A stretch of 10,016 nt of DNA. Source: Spirochaetaceae bacterium. Lineage in GTDB: Bacteria > Spirochaetota > Spirochaetia > Treponematales > Breznakiellaceae. Positions 1 to 5,594 of the stretch are shown here, piece after piece. The notes beneath the pieces were generated by a model, which saw nothing but the letters and a program-made list of their open reading frames with translations, had not been told where the DNA came from and did not search any database. Both the position numbers and the translations under genes were made by a program. The stretch spans positions 1-10,016 of the forward strand of contig JAITHF010000245.1 in NCBI GenBank assembly GCA_031280115.1, given 5' to 3'. Position 1 is the stretch's first letter. Each line of letters starts with the position of its first letter.

Positions 1-1170
1 GCAAGCGCCTATATTTACAAGGCATTTGCGAATGACTACGATTTCCCAATCCACGACAGCCTGAAAGACAATATTTCCCGCATCAGGCTGGTAGATATGC
101 TCACGTTTGACCGCGCGAACTTTGAGAAAAATATTTCTACGGCGGTTCAGAAAAAAGTGAGGATAGAAAGCAAGTGGGGTATTGTAAGATTGGGCAGCCG
201 CACTAAAATCAATTATGGTATCAGAATAGTAAAAAGAACAGAACAGGGAACTATTTACCCTGTTTATGGCGGAGGTGGAGAAACTTTTAAGGCAAATTCT
301 TTTAACCGTAAAAATGTTTATATAATTTCAAGATTTGGAAGGTCGCCTGAATGTGTAAGATTTGTAGCTGGAGAATTTTTTCTAAATGATTCAGGAATGT
401 CATTAGAAACTTTGGATAACGATGTCTTAAACCAAAAATATCTTGACTATTTTCTTTTATTAAACCAAGATATTGTTTATCAGTGTGGAAGAGGGGTCGC
501 ACAAAAGAATATTGACATTGAAGCTTTTTATAACATTCAAATTCCCCTCCCTCCGCTTCCTGTCCAGCAAAAAATTGTTTCCGAAATAGAAGCGCTGGAA
601 AAGAAAGAAGCGGTGGCAAAAGAAAAAATAGAAAATTCTGTGAAGCGCATTAATGATATTTTAGAAACTAGCTCGATAGAACAACACAAGATAAGTGATA
701 TTATAGCTTTGGAATACGGAGCAGCCCTGCCTGAAAGCAGCAGAATAAAAGGTGAGTTTCCGGTAATGGGTTCGAATGGTATTGTTGGCCGGCACAATGC
801 TTATTTAACTGAAGGGCCGTCTATTATTGTAGGCCGTAAAGGTTCTGCCGGAAAAATCACATGGTCTAATGTAAATTGTTTCCCAATAGATACAACATTT
901 TATGTAAAACTTATCGACAACCGGCATAATTTAAAATTGATATATTATGCTTTGCAAAAAGCAGACCTCGAAAGTTTATCGGGCGGTACAGGCGTTCCTG
1001 GTCTGAACAGAAATGCCGTATATACAAAAGGAATCCCCCTTCCCCCGCTCCAAGAACAGCAAAAAATCGTTTCTGAAATAGAAAAACTGGAAATAAAAAT
1101 ACAAGAGCTGCAAAACCAATTAGAGCAATTCCCTCTACAAAAAGAACAGATATTAAGAAAATATCTTTAG
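1..1170 (+). CDS. Type I restriction-modification specificity region (HsdS), probably fused to HsdM; 5' end outside the window
   Basis: The frame is open from base 1, so this is the last 389 residues of a longer protein. Residues 1-55 (IHDSLKDNISRIRLVDML, then KKVRIESKWGIVRLG) look like the tail of an N-6 adenine methylase running straight into a specificity domain, as in fused M-S proteins. Two target-recognition domains follow, at about 56-178 and 230-340. Each ends in the same conserved block, IPLPPLPVQQKIVSEIEALE near 181 and IPLPPLQEQQKIVSEIEKLE near 345, leading into a charged helix (the coiled-coil spacers that set the distance between half-sites). The family reads a bipartite DNA target and directs methylation and, in complete systems, cleavage. 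An internal ATG at 97 is not a credible start, because homologous-looking sequence lies upstream. The gene is far AT-richer than all its neighbours, which suggests horizontal transfer. The M-S fusion is inferred from the tail only. A type IIG enzyme is possible. Confidence 0.87.
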   Translation, partial: ASAYIYKAFANDYDFPIHDSLKDNISRIRLVDMLTFDRANFEKNISTAVQKKVRIESKWGIVRLGSRTKINYGIRIVKRTEQGTIYPVYGGGGETFKANSFNRKNVYIISRFGRSPECVRFVAGEFFLNDSGMSLETLDNDVLNQKYLDYFLLLNQDIVYQCGRGVAQKNIDIEAFYNIQIPLPPLPVQQKIVSEIEALEKKEAVAKEKIENSVKRINDILETSSIEQHKISDIIALEYGAALPESSRIKGEFPVMGSNGIVGRHNAYLTEGPSIIVGRKGSAGKITWSNVNCFPIDTTFYVKLIDNRHNLKLIYYALQKADLESLSGGTGVPGLNRNAVYTKGIPLPPLQEQQKIVSEIEKLEIKIQELQNQLEQFPLQKEQILRKYL

Positions 1171-1302
1171 ATCAAACAAAGAAGGGAAACAAACCGTTCC
1201 GCTCAAGCCGGGAACGCATCATATCGCCGTTAAAGTTGTTGACAGCGACGGCCTTGAAAATACGGAAATAGTGAAACTGGCAGCCAACGGCGGCGTAAGC
1301 CG
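1169..1302 (+). pseudogene. 3' fragment of a gene resembling the C-terminal tail of site-specific DNA methyltransferases
   Basis: Directly after the HsdS stop codon, in a different frame, the plus strand reads KPGTHHIAVKVVDSDGLENT followed by EIVKLAANGGVSRG. This has the composition of a real protein, with a strand-rich VKVVD-DGLE pattern. From memory it resembles the extreme C-terminus of adenine-specific methyltransferases found in restriction-modification loci. No start codon or body is present, and an upstream in-frame stop lies at 1154-1156. The frame stays open beyond 1302 but then runs antisense to the leader of the minus-strand gene, so the homologous part probably ends near 1290-1302. 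I read it as the surviving end of a deleted gene of the same defence locus. The family assignment is tentative. Confidence 0.45.
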
Positions 1303-1426
1303 CGGCATAGCGCCCTCCATATACGCCGGATATATATTTTTTTCCTTTATATTCTTGAATACCAACAGCCCATAGGGTTGAAACAAAGACGGCTGACAAA
1401 GCAATACATAAAGCCAGTTTTTTCAC
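1172..1426 (-). CDS. Small putative secreted protein, probably a gene head joined to foreign sequence
   Basis: The GTG start at 1426 is preceded by GGAGG with 7 nt spacing, a good ribosome-binding site. The first 22 residues (KKLALCIALSAVFVSTLWAV) form a textbook signal peptide: two lysines, a hydrophobic core, and possible cleavage near LWA-VG. After GIQEYKGKKYISGVYGGRY the sequence loses protein character. From about 1302 downward it is antisense to the methyltransferase-like fragment on the plus strand. I therefore think the genuine gene head covers about 40 codons and that the remaining codons, to the stop at 1172, are read-through over a deletion junction. No family is recognised. If translated, the product would be an exported peptide of 84 residues at most. 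Confidence 0.4.
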   Translation of the reverse strand: MKKLALCIALSAVFVSTLWAVGIQEYKGKKYISGVYGGRYAAAYAAVGCQFHYFRIFKAVAVNNFNGDMMRSRLERNGLFPFFV

Positions 1427-1499
1427 CGCATAACCTCCGCCTCGAAATCATGCCTCCCGCAGGGCGCGGGCGCGGGAAACACCTATGAAGCAACCGAAA

Positions 1500-1515
1500 C
1501 CCCCGTTCAGGGGGG
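1500..1515 (-). terminator. GC-rich hairpin downstream of the cyclase gene, possible terminator
   Basis: CCCCC at 1500-1504 pairs with GGGGG at 1511-1515 around a short loop, about 30 nt past the cyclase stop codon in the minus direction. On the minus strand the stem is followed by TTTCGGTTGCTTC, only a short T-run, so termination would be weak. Like hairpins (CCCCCTGCGGGGG and relatives) recur in the repeat composite at 4351-5566, so this may be a relic of the same repeat family. Confidence 0.35.
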
Positions 1516-1545
1516 CTTCCTGCGCCGCACGCAATCGAGCGGCGC

Positions 1546-2130
1546 TCAGGTTTTTATGAGGGCTGCCCGCACCGGCGCGCCGTCGCTCTCTTTTATCTTG
1601 AGGGGGAACGCGGCTACGATGTAGTCCCCGTCTGCCACGCCGTCAAGGACAACGTTTTCCACCACCGCGATTTCCGCCTTGAACAGGGTCTGGTGGATCT
1701 CCGCCTCATTGTCCGGCGGCGCAACGCTCCACGCATCGGTAATAACGGTCTTTATCCCGCACGCAATAAGATAGTCCGCCGCCTCTTTTGAAAAATAACT
1801 CCGGCCCCCGCCGTGCACGATAAGCCGCTGCGCCGAATCAATCCTGCCTCTCAGGTGTTCCGCGGTGATAAGGGCGTTTGCCGGAACCGTTACCACCCGG
1901 GCCGGGCCGTAATAGTAATCAAGCGGGAGCCGGTCTATGGCCGCGGCGCTTCCGGGGAGAAAATGGGAGAATGCGTCCGCGTGGGTGCCAAGGTGGCTGG
2001 TGAACACGAACTTGCTGACGCTGTACAGGTCGCCCTTATTCACATCCGAAAGCCGCTCGATTGAAAGAGGGGGCGTTCCGGGGTAAAGCGGCGCTTCCTG
2101 CGCCGTGCGGGTAATGTCTATAACGGTCAT
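1546..2130 (-). CDS. Cyclase family protein / kynurenine-formamidase-like metal-dependent hydrolase
   Basis: This 194-residue protein has the length and layout of the cyclase/KynB family (Pfam Cyclase, PF04199), cytoplasmic metal-dependent amide or ester hydrolases. The N-terminus VIDITRTAQEAPLYPGTPPL is the usual opening. The signature HxGTHxDxxxH is present as HLGTHADAFSH, giving H46, H50, D52 and H56. The two downstream residues that complete the active site in KynB-type enzymes appear as H146 (EIHQTLF) and E159 (IAVVENV). The start is clear: the ATG at 2130 follows AAGGAG at good spacing. The gene is divergent from the membrane-protein gene, and no tryptophan-degradation gene lies nearby, so the substrate cannot be inferred. 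N-formylkynurenine is only one option. A catalytically competent hydrolase of unknown substrate is the safe call. Confidence 0.87.
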   Translation of the reverse strand: MTVIDITRTAQEAPLYPGTPPLSIERLSDVNKGDLYSVSKFVFTSHLGTHADAFSHFLPGSAAAIDRLPLDYYYGPARVVTVPANALITAEHLRGRIDSAQRLIVHGGGRSYFSKEAADYLIACGIKTVITDAWSVAPPDNEAEIHQTLFKAEIAVVENVVLDGVADGDYIVAAFPLKIKESDGAPVRAALIKT

Positions 2131-2253
2131 ACGAAACTCCTTTTCGCGGAGGCTTAACCGCCGCTGTTTTGTCCTAAGCAGTATACCCTGCGGGCGGGCT
2201 TTTTGTCTATCCCGCGCCTTGCGTGCGGGAATGAATCGTGCTACCGTAATACC

Positions 2254-4374
2254 GTGTATTGGCGCGGTTTTTCCCTGATATTTTTCCTGCTGTTTTCCCT
2301 GTTTCCCCTATGCCCGCCGCCGGCGCTGCTGTCCCAGCAGAACCCGCTGCCCGCCGCTGAGGCGGCGCGGCTTACGGCGGTGGTACAGGCGCTTGCGGAA
2401 CAAGGGGTTCCCTTTGAGGAGCGCCCCCTGTTCGCGCTCTTCGGCGGCTTCGGCTCCTCGGTCCATGTGCGCCTTCCCCGGGCGGAAAACCCCGGGCAGC
2501 AGGGCGGGGAAAAGACGCTGGTTCTGGCCATCCCCCTTTCAGGCGCCCCTCAAAAAGAGGCGGCGCTCCCCCGGCGCCTTCCTTTCGGGGTCGAGGCGGG
2601 CCTCGCCTTTATCCGGCAGGCTCAGGCGGCGCCGCCGCCGCTGCGGGTAACCGTGGCGTTTCTGGGAAACGAGGCGTCCCTCCTCCCCAAAGACAGCAGG
2701 AGCCCCAATTACCGGCTGGGGCTGGAAGATTTGTATGCCTCCCTTGAAGACCCTGAAAATACGGTGCTCCTGTATCTGGATATAACCGCCCCGCCCCGGA
2801 CCCTTATCATCCATCACGGCGCGGAGAACATCATAAGCTCCCGGTCGACGCTGGAGGCGCTGTACCGTATATGGGGCGGGCGCAGCCTGCCGCGGGCCCT
2901 GGCGGTACGGTATAACGAGCTTTATAAACTGGGGCTGGTAACGGGCCCTGAAGTTATAACCTCTGCTGACGCCCGCTTTATAGACGCGCTGTATCTTACC
3001 GGAGAGGCGGCGCAGGAAGGCGCCGCCGCGGTGGGGCCGGAGGCGCTTTCAGCCTCTTTTATGGAGTACGCCGGCGCCCTTGAGGATTCTTCTGGAAGCC
3101 TTGACCGGCACTTTCTCATCATCTCTTTTTTCGGGCGGCTTTTCTTTGTCCCCGAAACCGTAACCGTCATGGTATTTTTGGGGATTGCCGGTCTTTTTTT
3201 CCTTGCCATTCTGGGCTATTTTACGGTATACCGCAAGCGGCTCATCCTGCTGTGGCAGATGTTTCTCGGCTATGCCTGGGTCTTCCCGCTGTTTCTCATA
3301 TTTCTCACCGCTTCTCTTGAGACCGCGGGCTTTATAACCGCCGGCGCAGGGCGGCGCTTGGGCCGCGGCGCCTTGCCTATGGACATGGGGCTGGCGTTTC
3401 TTAAAATAATCATCGCCCTCCCGCTGTTTTCCGCGCTTTTTTCCTTTGGGAATGCCCTTAATATCCCCAAGAAAGCGGATTTTTACGGCAGCAGCGCGGC
3501 TTTGCTGGTGATTGCCGGCGTGCTTATCGCGGCGTTTCTGGACATAACTTTCACGCCGGTATTTCTCTGGGTCCTGCTCTGCACCCTGCTGGGCGCCGCG
3601 TCCCGAAATCCTGTGCGGGTATATGTGTTGGCTGCCTGCGCGCCGGTGCCTGCGCTGGGCCCTTTCGGGAACATCCTGCAAGGCCAGGGGCCGCCCTTCT
3701 CCTCCGGGCGGCTTACGGAGGTTCTGCTTTCTCAGGACATTATAAAATCCCTGTATATGGCGGTTATTATCCTGCCGTTCATGCTCCTTCTTGAGCGGGG
3801 CGCGGCGCTGCGGGCGGGAAAGAAGGGGGATACGGCGGCGCCGCTGTCCCGCAGGCTGGCGGCGGTTATGGGGTGTTTTGCCGCGAGCCTTGGGGTGCTG
3901 GGGCTCTATACGCTGTACCGTTCAGGAACGGCGCCGCCTGAGCCGGTCCGGCGGACCATAGCCGACGGGCGCGGGATTATGGCCGTAACATTGCAAGAGC
4001 GGGTGTTTCTTGAGCGGCGGAGCCTGACCGTGCGTATTGAGGCAGCAGGGGACCCGCGGCGTTTCAACCTGCGCCTTACCGGCGCGGACCAAAGGGCGCC
4101 TGTGATTTACGCGGCGCCCATGCCGTACCGGACTGCTGAAGATTGGAAATCCATTGAGTTTCAGGTGGGCGAGGGGCCGCCTAACCCGTTTGTTACCGAG
4201 ATTATTCTGCCCCTTGATTTTACCGGTTTTCTGGAGGCGGAAGCGCTTTACACGGTTTTTGACCAGCGGATTGACGCGCTTCCCCCGCCTGAGACCGGCG
4301 ATTATATCCTGCGGGTCCGGCAGAACGCCCGTATCAAGCCAGCCCCCCTGCCGCACCCCCTGCGGGGGTTTTAG
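2254..4374 (+). CDS. Polytopic membrane protein with an M28-peptidase-like (probably inactive) extracytoplasmic domain
   Basis: Numbered from a GTG at 2254 (706 residues). Residues 5-19 (GFSLIFFLLFSLFPL) are a signal peptide or anchor. Residues about 27-285 form an extracytoplasmic domain whose order of elements recalls M28 aminopeptidases: a strand LVLAIPLSG, a helix GVEAGLAFI, a strand and loop VTVAFLGNEASLL, then LLYLDITAP. The usual zinc ligands (HxD, DD, EE) are not visible, so it is probably not a working peptidase. About eight hydrophobic segments follow, near 303-326, 330-353, 378-401, 413-429, 435-449, 454-470, 496-513 and 536-555. The chain ends in a soluble beta-rich domain at about 560-706. 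An M28-like domain plus many helices recalls GPAA1/ERMP1-type architecture, an inference from layout alone. A TTG at 2203 would add 17 residues, but 2254 gives the better leader. The last residues, HPLRGF, and the stop are encoded by the repeat arm that begins at 4351. Confidence 0.72.
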   Translation: MYWRGFSLIFFLLFSLFPLCPPPALLSQQNPLPAAEAARLTAVVQALAEQGVPFEERPLFALFGGFGSSVHVRLPRAENPGQQGGEKTLVLAIPLSGAPQKEAALPRRLPFGVEAGLAFIRQAQAAPPPLRVTVAFLGNEASLLPKDSRSPNYRLGLEDLYASLEDPENTVLLYLDITAPPRTLIIHHGAENIISSRSTLEALYRIWGGRSLPRALAVRYNELYKLGLVTGPEVITSADARFIDALYLTGEAAQEGAAAVGPEALSASFMEYAGALEDSSGSLDRHFLIISFFGRLFFVPETVTVMVFLGIAGLFFLAILGYFTVYRKRLILLWQMFLGYAWVFPLFLIFLTASLETAGFITAGAGRRLGRGALPMDMGLAFLKIIIALPLFSALFSFGNALNIPKKADFYGSSAALLVIAGVLIAAFLDITFTPVFLWVLLCTLLGAASRNPVRVYVLAACAPVPALGPFGNILQGQGPPFSSGRLTEVLLSQDIIKSLYMAVIILPFMLLLERGAALRAGKKGDTAAPLSRRLAAVMGCFAASLGVLGLYTLYRSGTAPPEPVRRTIADGRGIMAVTLQERVFLERRSLTVRIEAAGDPRRFNLRLTGADQRAPVIYAAPMPYRTAEDWKSIEFQVGEGPPNPFVTEIILPLDFTGFLEAEALYTVFDQRIDALPPPETGDYILRVRQNARIKPAPLPHPLRGF

Positions 4375-4536
4375 GTGCTTCTTGCAGCGAGGGGGTTTGC
4401 ACGTTTAGTCACCCCCTGCGCAGCCTCCGGCTGTTTCACGTGCTTCTCGCGGCGGGAGGGTTTGCGGGTTTAGTCACAACCCAGAAGTTGCGCCTCAGCG
4501 GGCTTTGATAGCGTTAGTAGCGCAACGCAGGAAGCC
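4351..4536 (+). repeat. Left inverted-repeat arm of the composite element, outer part
   Basis: This stretch aligns, by eye, to the reverse complement of 5395-5578 over nearly its whole length, at about 75-80% identity. Long shared blocks include ACGTTTAGTCACCCCCTGCG and CGCAACGCAGGAAGCC. The arm holds two tandem copies of one unit, 4355-4410 and 4411-4475. Each starts with ACCCCCTGCG, contains a GTGCTTC and GGGAGGGTTTGC-like core, and ends in TTTAGTC. The second copy carries a CAGCCTCCGGCTG insert where the first has GGGGG. The arm begins inside the last codons of the membrane-protein gene. Confidence 0.85.
4355..4371 (+). terminator. Terminator-like hairpin spanning the end of the membrane-protein gene
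   Basis: CCCCC-TGC-GGGGG followed by TTTT sits directly on the stop codon of the upstream gene (TAG at 4372-4374). It is a 5-bp GC stem with a 3-nt loop and a short T-run, so it is compatible with intrinsic termination but is not strong. The same palindrome opens every copy of the 56-bp unit except the one with the CAGCCTCCGGCTG insert. It may therefore belong to the repeat and serve as a terminator only incidentally. Confidence 0.4.
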
Positions 4537-4553
4537 GTTAGTTGGGGGTTTGG

Positions 4554-4677
4554 GGCAGCCGAAGGCTGTTTCAACAGCCGTCGTTTGCACTATGATTCGC
4601 AAAACAGGAAGCGCCGGCAGCCTCCGGCTGTTTCAGCAGTCGTAGTTTGCACTATGAGCCGCGGAACAAGAAGCGCC
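4554..4677 (+). repeat. 62-bp direct tandem duplication
   Basis: Unit A (4554-4615) and unit B (4616-4677) have the same length and differ at scattered positions. Both begin GGCAGCC-N3-GGCTGTTTCA, a CAGCC/GGCTG hairpin, share TTTGCACTATGA in the middle and end AAGCGCC. A further copy of the opening (GCAGCCTCCGGCTGTTTCA) lies at 4420-4438 inside the left arm. There is no counterpart on the right side of the composite, where only 5361-5394 occupies the equivalent place. No coding potential is evident. Confidence 0.8.
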
Positions 4678-4700
4678 GGTAAAAAAGCCCCCATAATGCC

Positions 4701-4765
4701 TTAAAAGAGGCGCGCAGCGCCGATAATTCGTTATAGTATAATGAGTTGTTTGGGGACGGGATGGT
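4701..4765 (+). repeat. Left inverted-repeat arm, inner part
   Basis: This aligns to the reverse complement of about 5283-5356. The shared core is AGAGGCGCGCAGCGCC (left 4706-4721, right 5334-5349), followed by TAATTCGTT and then GGGGAC. The core is itself a short palindrome (GGCGC-GCA-GCGCC). A TATAAT hexamer at 4737-4742 lies in this arm but has no recognisable -35 at 17 bp. The inner arm abuts the 21-bp array, so the inverted symmetry runs from the outer genes almost to the array on both sides. Confidence 0.8.
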
Positions 4766-4808
4766 TTATTTTGGAACCAGCAAAACGCCGCCGGCCTTCC
4801 CCGGCCTT

Positions 4809-5284
4809 CAGATTGTACACGATCTACGGCGGGTTGTACACAATCTGAGGCAGGTTGTGTACAATCTACGGCGGGTTGTACACAACCTAAGGCAGATTGT
4901 ACACAATCTAAGGCAGATTGTACACGATCTACGGCGGATTGTACACGATCTGAGGCGGATTGTACACGATCTGAGGCGGGTTGTACACAATCTGAGGCGG
5001 GTTGTACACAATCTACGGCGGGTTGTACACAATCTACGGCGGGTTGTGTACAACCTAAGGCAGATTGTACACAACCTAAGGCAGGTTGTACACAATCTAC
5101 GGCGGGTTGTACACAATCTAAGGCGGGTGGGACACAATCTGAGGCGGATTGTACACAATCTGAGGCGGATTGTACACAATCTGAGGCGGATTGTACACAA
5201 TCTGAGGCGGATTGTACACAATCTGAGGCGGGTTGTACACAACCTGAGGCGGATTGTACGCGATCTGAGGCGGATTGTGCATAG
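4809..5284 (+). repeat. Tandem array of 22 exact 21-bp units built on a 14-bp palindrome, plus a partial unit
   Basis: Every full unit is exactly 21 bp with no insertions or deletions. Each is CAG/CGG/CGGG-type spacer sequence plus the near-palindrome GATTGTACACAATC (arms GATTGT and ACAATC). Units 17-20 (5145-5228) are identical. Unit 16 (5124-5144) is the most degenerate, with GTGGG replacing TTGT. Variation is confined to a few positions: G/A at 2, A/G at 4, A/G at 13, T/C at 15, and the TGAGG/TACGG/TAAGG spacer. Units 3 and 12 have GTGTAC for GTACAC, which makes unit 12 (GGTTGTGTACAACC) a perfect palindrome. The last copy, from 5271, decays after CGGATTGTGCATAG. A 21-bp period is two B-DNA turns, so the palindromes sit on one helix face. 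The function is unknown. Confidence 0.95.
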
Positions 5285-5356
5285 AATACGATACCCTGTC
5301 CCCAGACAACGCAGTATGCTGCAACGAATTACCGGCGCTGCGCGCCTCTTAAAGAG
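5283..5356 (+). repeat. Right inverted-repeat arm, inner part
   Basis: This is the reverse-complement partner of 4701-4765. The GGCGCTGCGCGCCTCTT block (5334-5350) and the upstream CAACGAATTACC and CTGTCCCC blocks match the left side in inverted order. It starts where the 21-bp array decays. Confidence 0.78.
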
Positions 5357-5358
5357 AA

Positions 5359-5383
5359 TTTGGAGGGTCATAGACCCTCCAAA
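5359..5383. other. Perfect 11-bp stem-loop
   Basis: TTTGGAGGGTC (5359-5369) is exactly complementary to GACCCTCCAAA (5373-5383) across an ATA loop. No T-run follows on the plus strand. On the minus strand AAATTCTCTTT follows, so weak minus-strand termination is possible. It has no counterpart in the left arm and sits between the inner and outer parts of the right arm. Confidence 0.75.
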
Positions 5384-5394
5384 CCACCCATAAA

Positions 5395-5578
5395 GGCTTC
5401 CTGCGTTGCGCCCTTTCGCGATCGAATTCCGCTGAGGCGCCGCTTCTGGGTTTTGACTAAAATTGCGAACCCTCCCGCTACAGGAAGCACGTGAATCCCC
5501 CGCAGGGGGTGACTAAACGTGCGAACCCGCTCGCTACAAGAAGCGCGTGAATCCCCCTTCGGGGGTTGCGGGATGGTA
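5395..5578 (+). repeat. Right inverted-repeat arm of the composite element, outer part
   Basis: This is the reverse-complement partner of 4351-4536. It carries two tandem copies of the same 56-bp unit in opposite orientation, 5455-5510 and 5511-5566. Each begins GACTAAA and ends in a C-rich/G-rich palindrome (CCCCCGCAGGGGG, CCCCCTTCGGGGG). The arm reaches the -35 region proposed for ruvB and overlaps the stretch that would encode a longer RuvB N-terminus from a GTG at 5547. Confidence 0.85.
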
Positions 5579-5594
5579 TCGGGCGTGGTATATT
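5566..5594 (+). promoter_or_regulatory. Putative ruvB promoter, leaderless
   Basis: TTGCGG (5566-5571) and TATATT (5589-5594) are separated by 17 bp. A start site 7 nt after the -10 would fall on the A of the ruvB ATG at 5601. No Shine-Dalgarno lies upstream of this ATG, which agrees with a leaderless message. The -35 hexamer lies in the edge of the right repeat arm. Confidence 0.5.

Noticed and set aside
3049..3681. Minus-strand open frame inside the membrane-protein gene
   Set aside because: GC-rich antisense shadow, charged low-complexity translation with no recognisable domain.
4737..4742. TATAAT as a promoter driving the array
   Set aside because: The -10 is good but there is no -35-like sequence at 16-18 bp, and the right-arm counterpart does not preserve it. 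It is mentioned only in the arm entry.
4809..5284. CRISPR array
   Set aside because: There are no unique spacers of 25-40 bp. The units are contiguous 21-mers and no cas gene is in the window.
4808..5371. Minus-strand frames through the array (CTIRLRL-type and NPPQIVY-type repeats)
   Set aside because: These are antisense readings of the same 21-bp units. Their composition is unnatural and they have no start signal.
4746..5393. Repeat-encoded protein of 215 residues (VVHNLRR repeats), annotated as a gene
   Set aside because: The reading starts at a TTG without a ribosome-binding site, ends inside the inverted arm, and is open mainly because the repeat length is a multiple of three. It is kept as a question in the findings, not as a CDS.
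4351..5580. Insertion sequence or replication origin
   Set aside because: There is no transposase frame between the arms, no target-site duplication that I can see, and no DnaA-box cluster or replication gene next to the iteron-like array.
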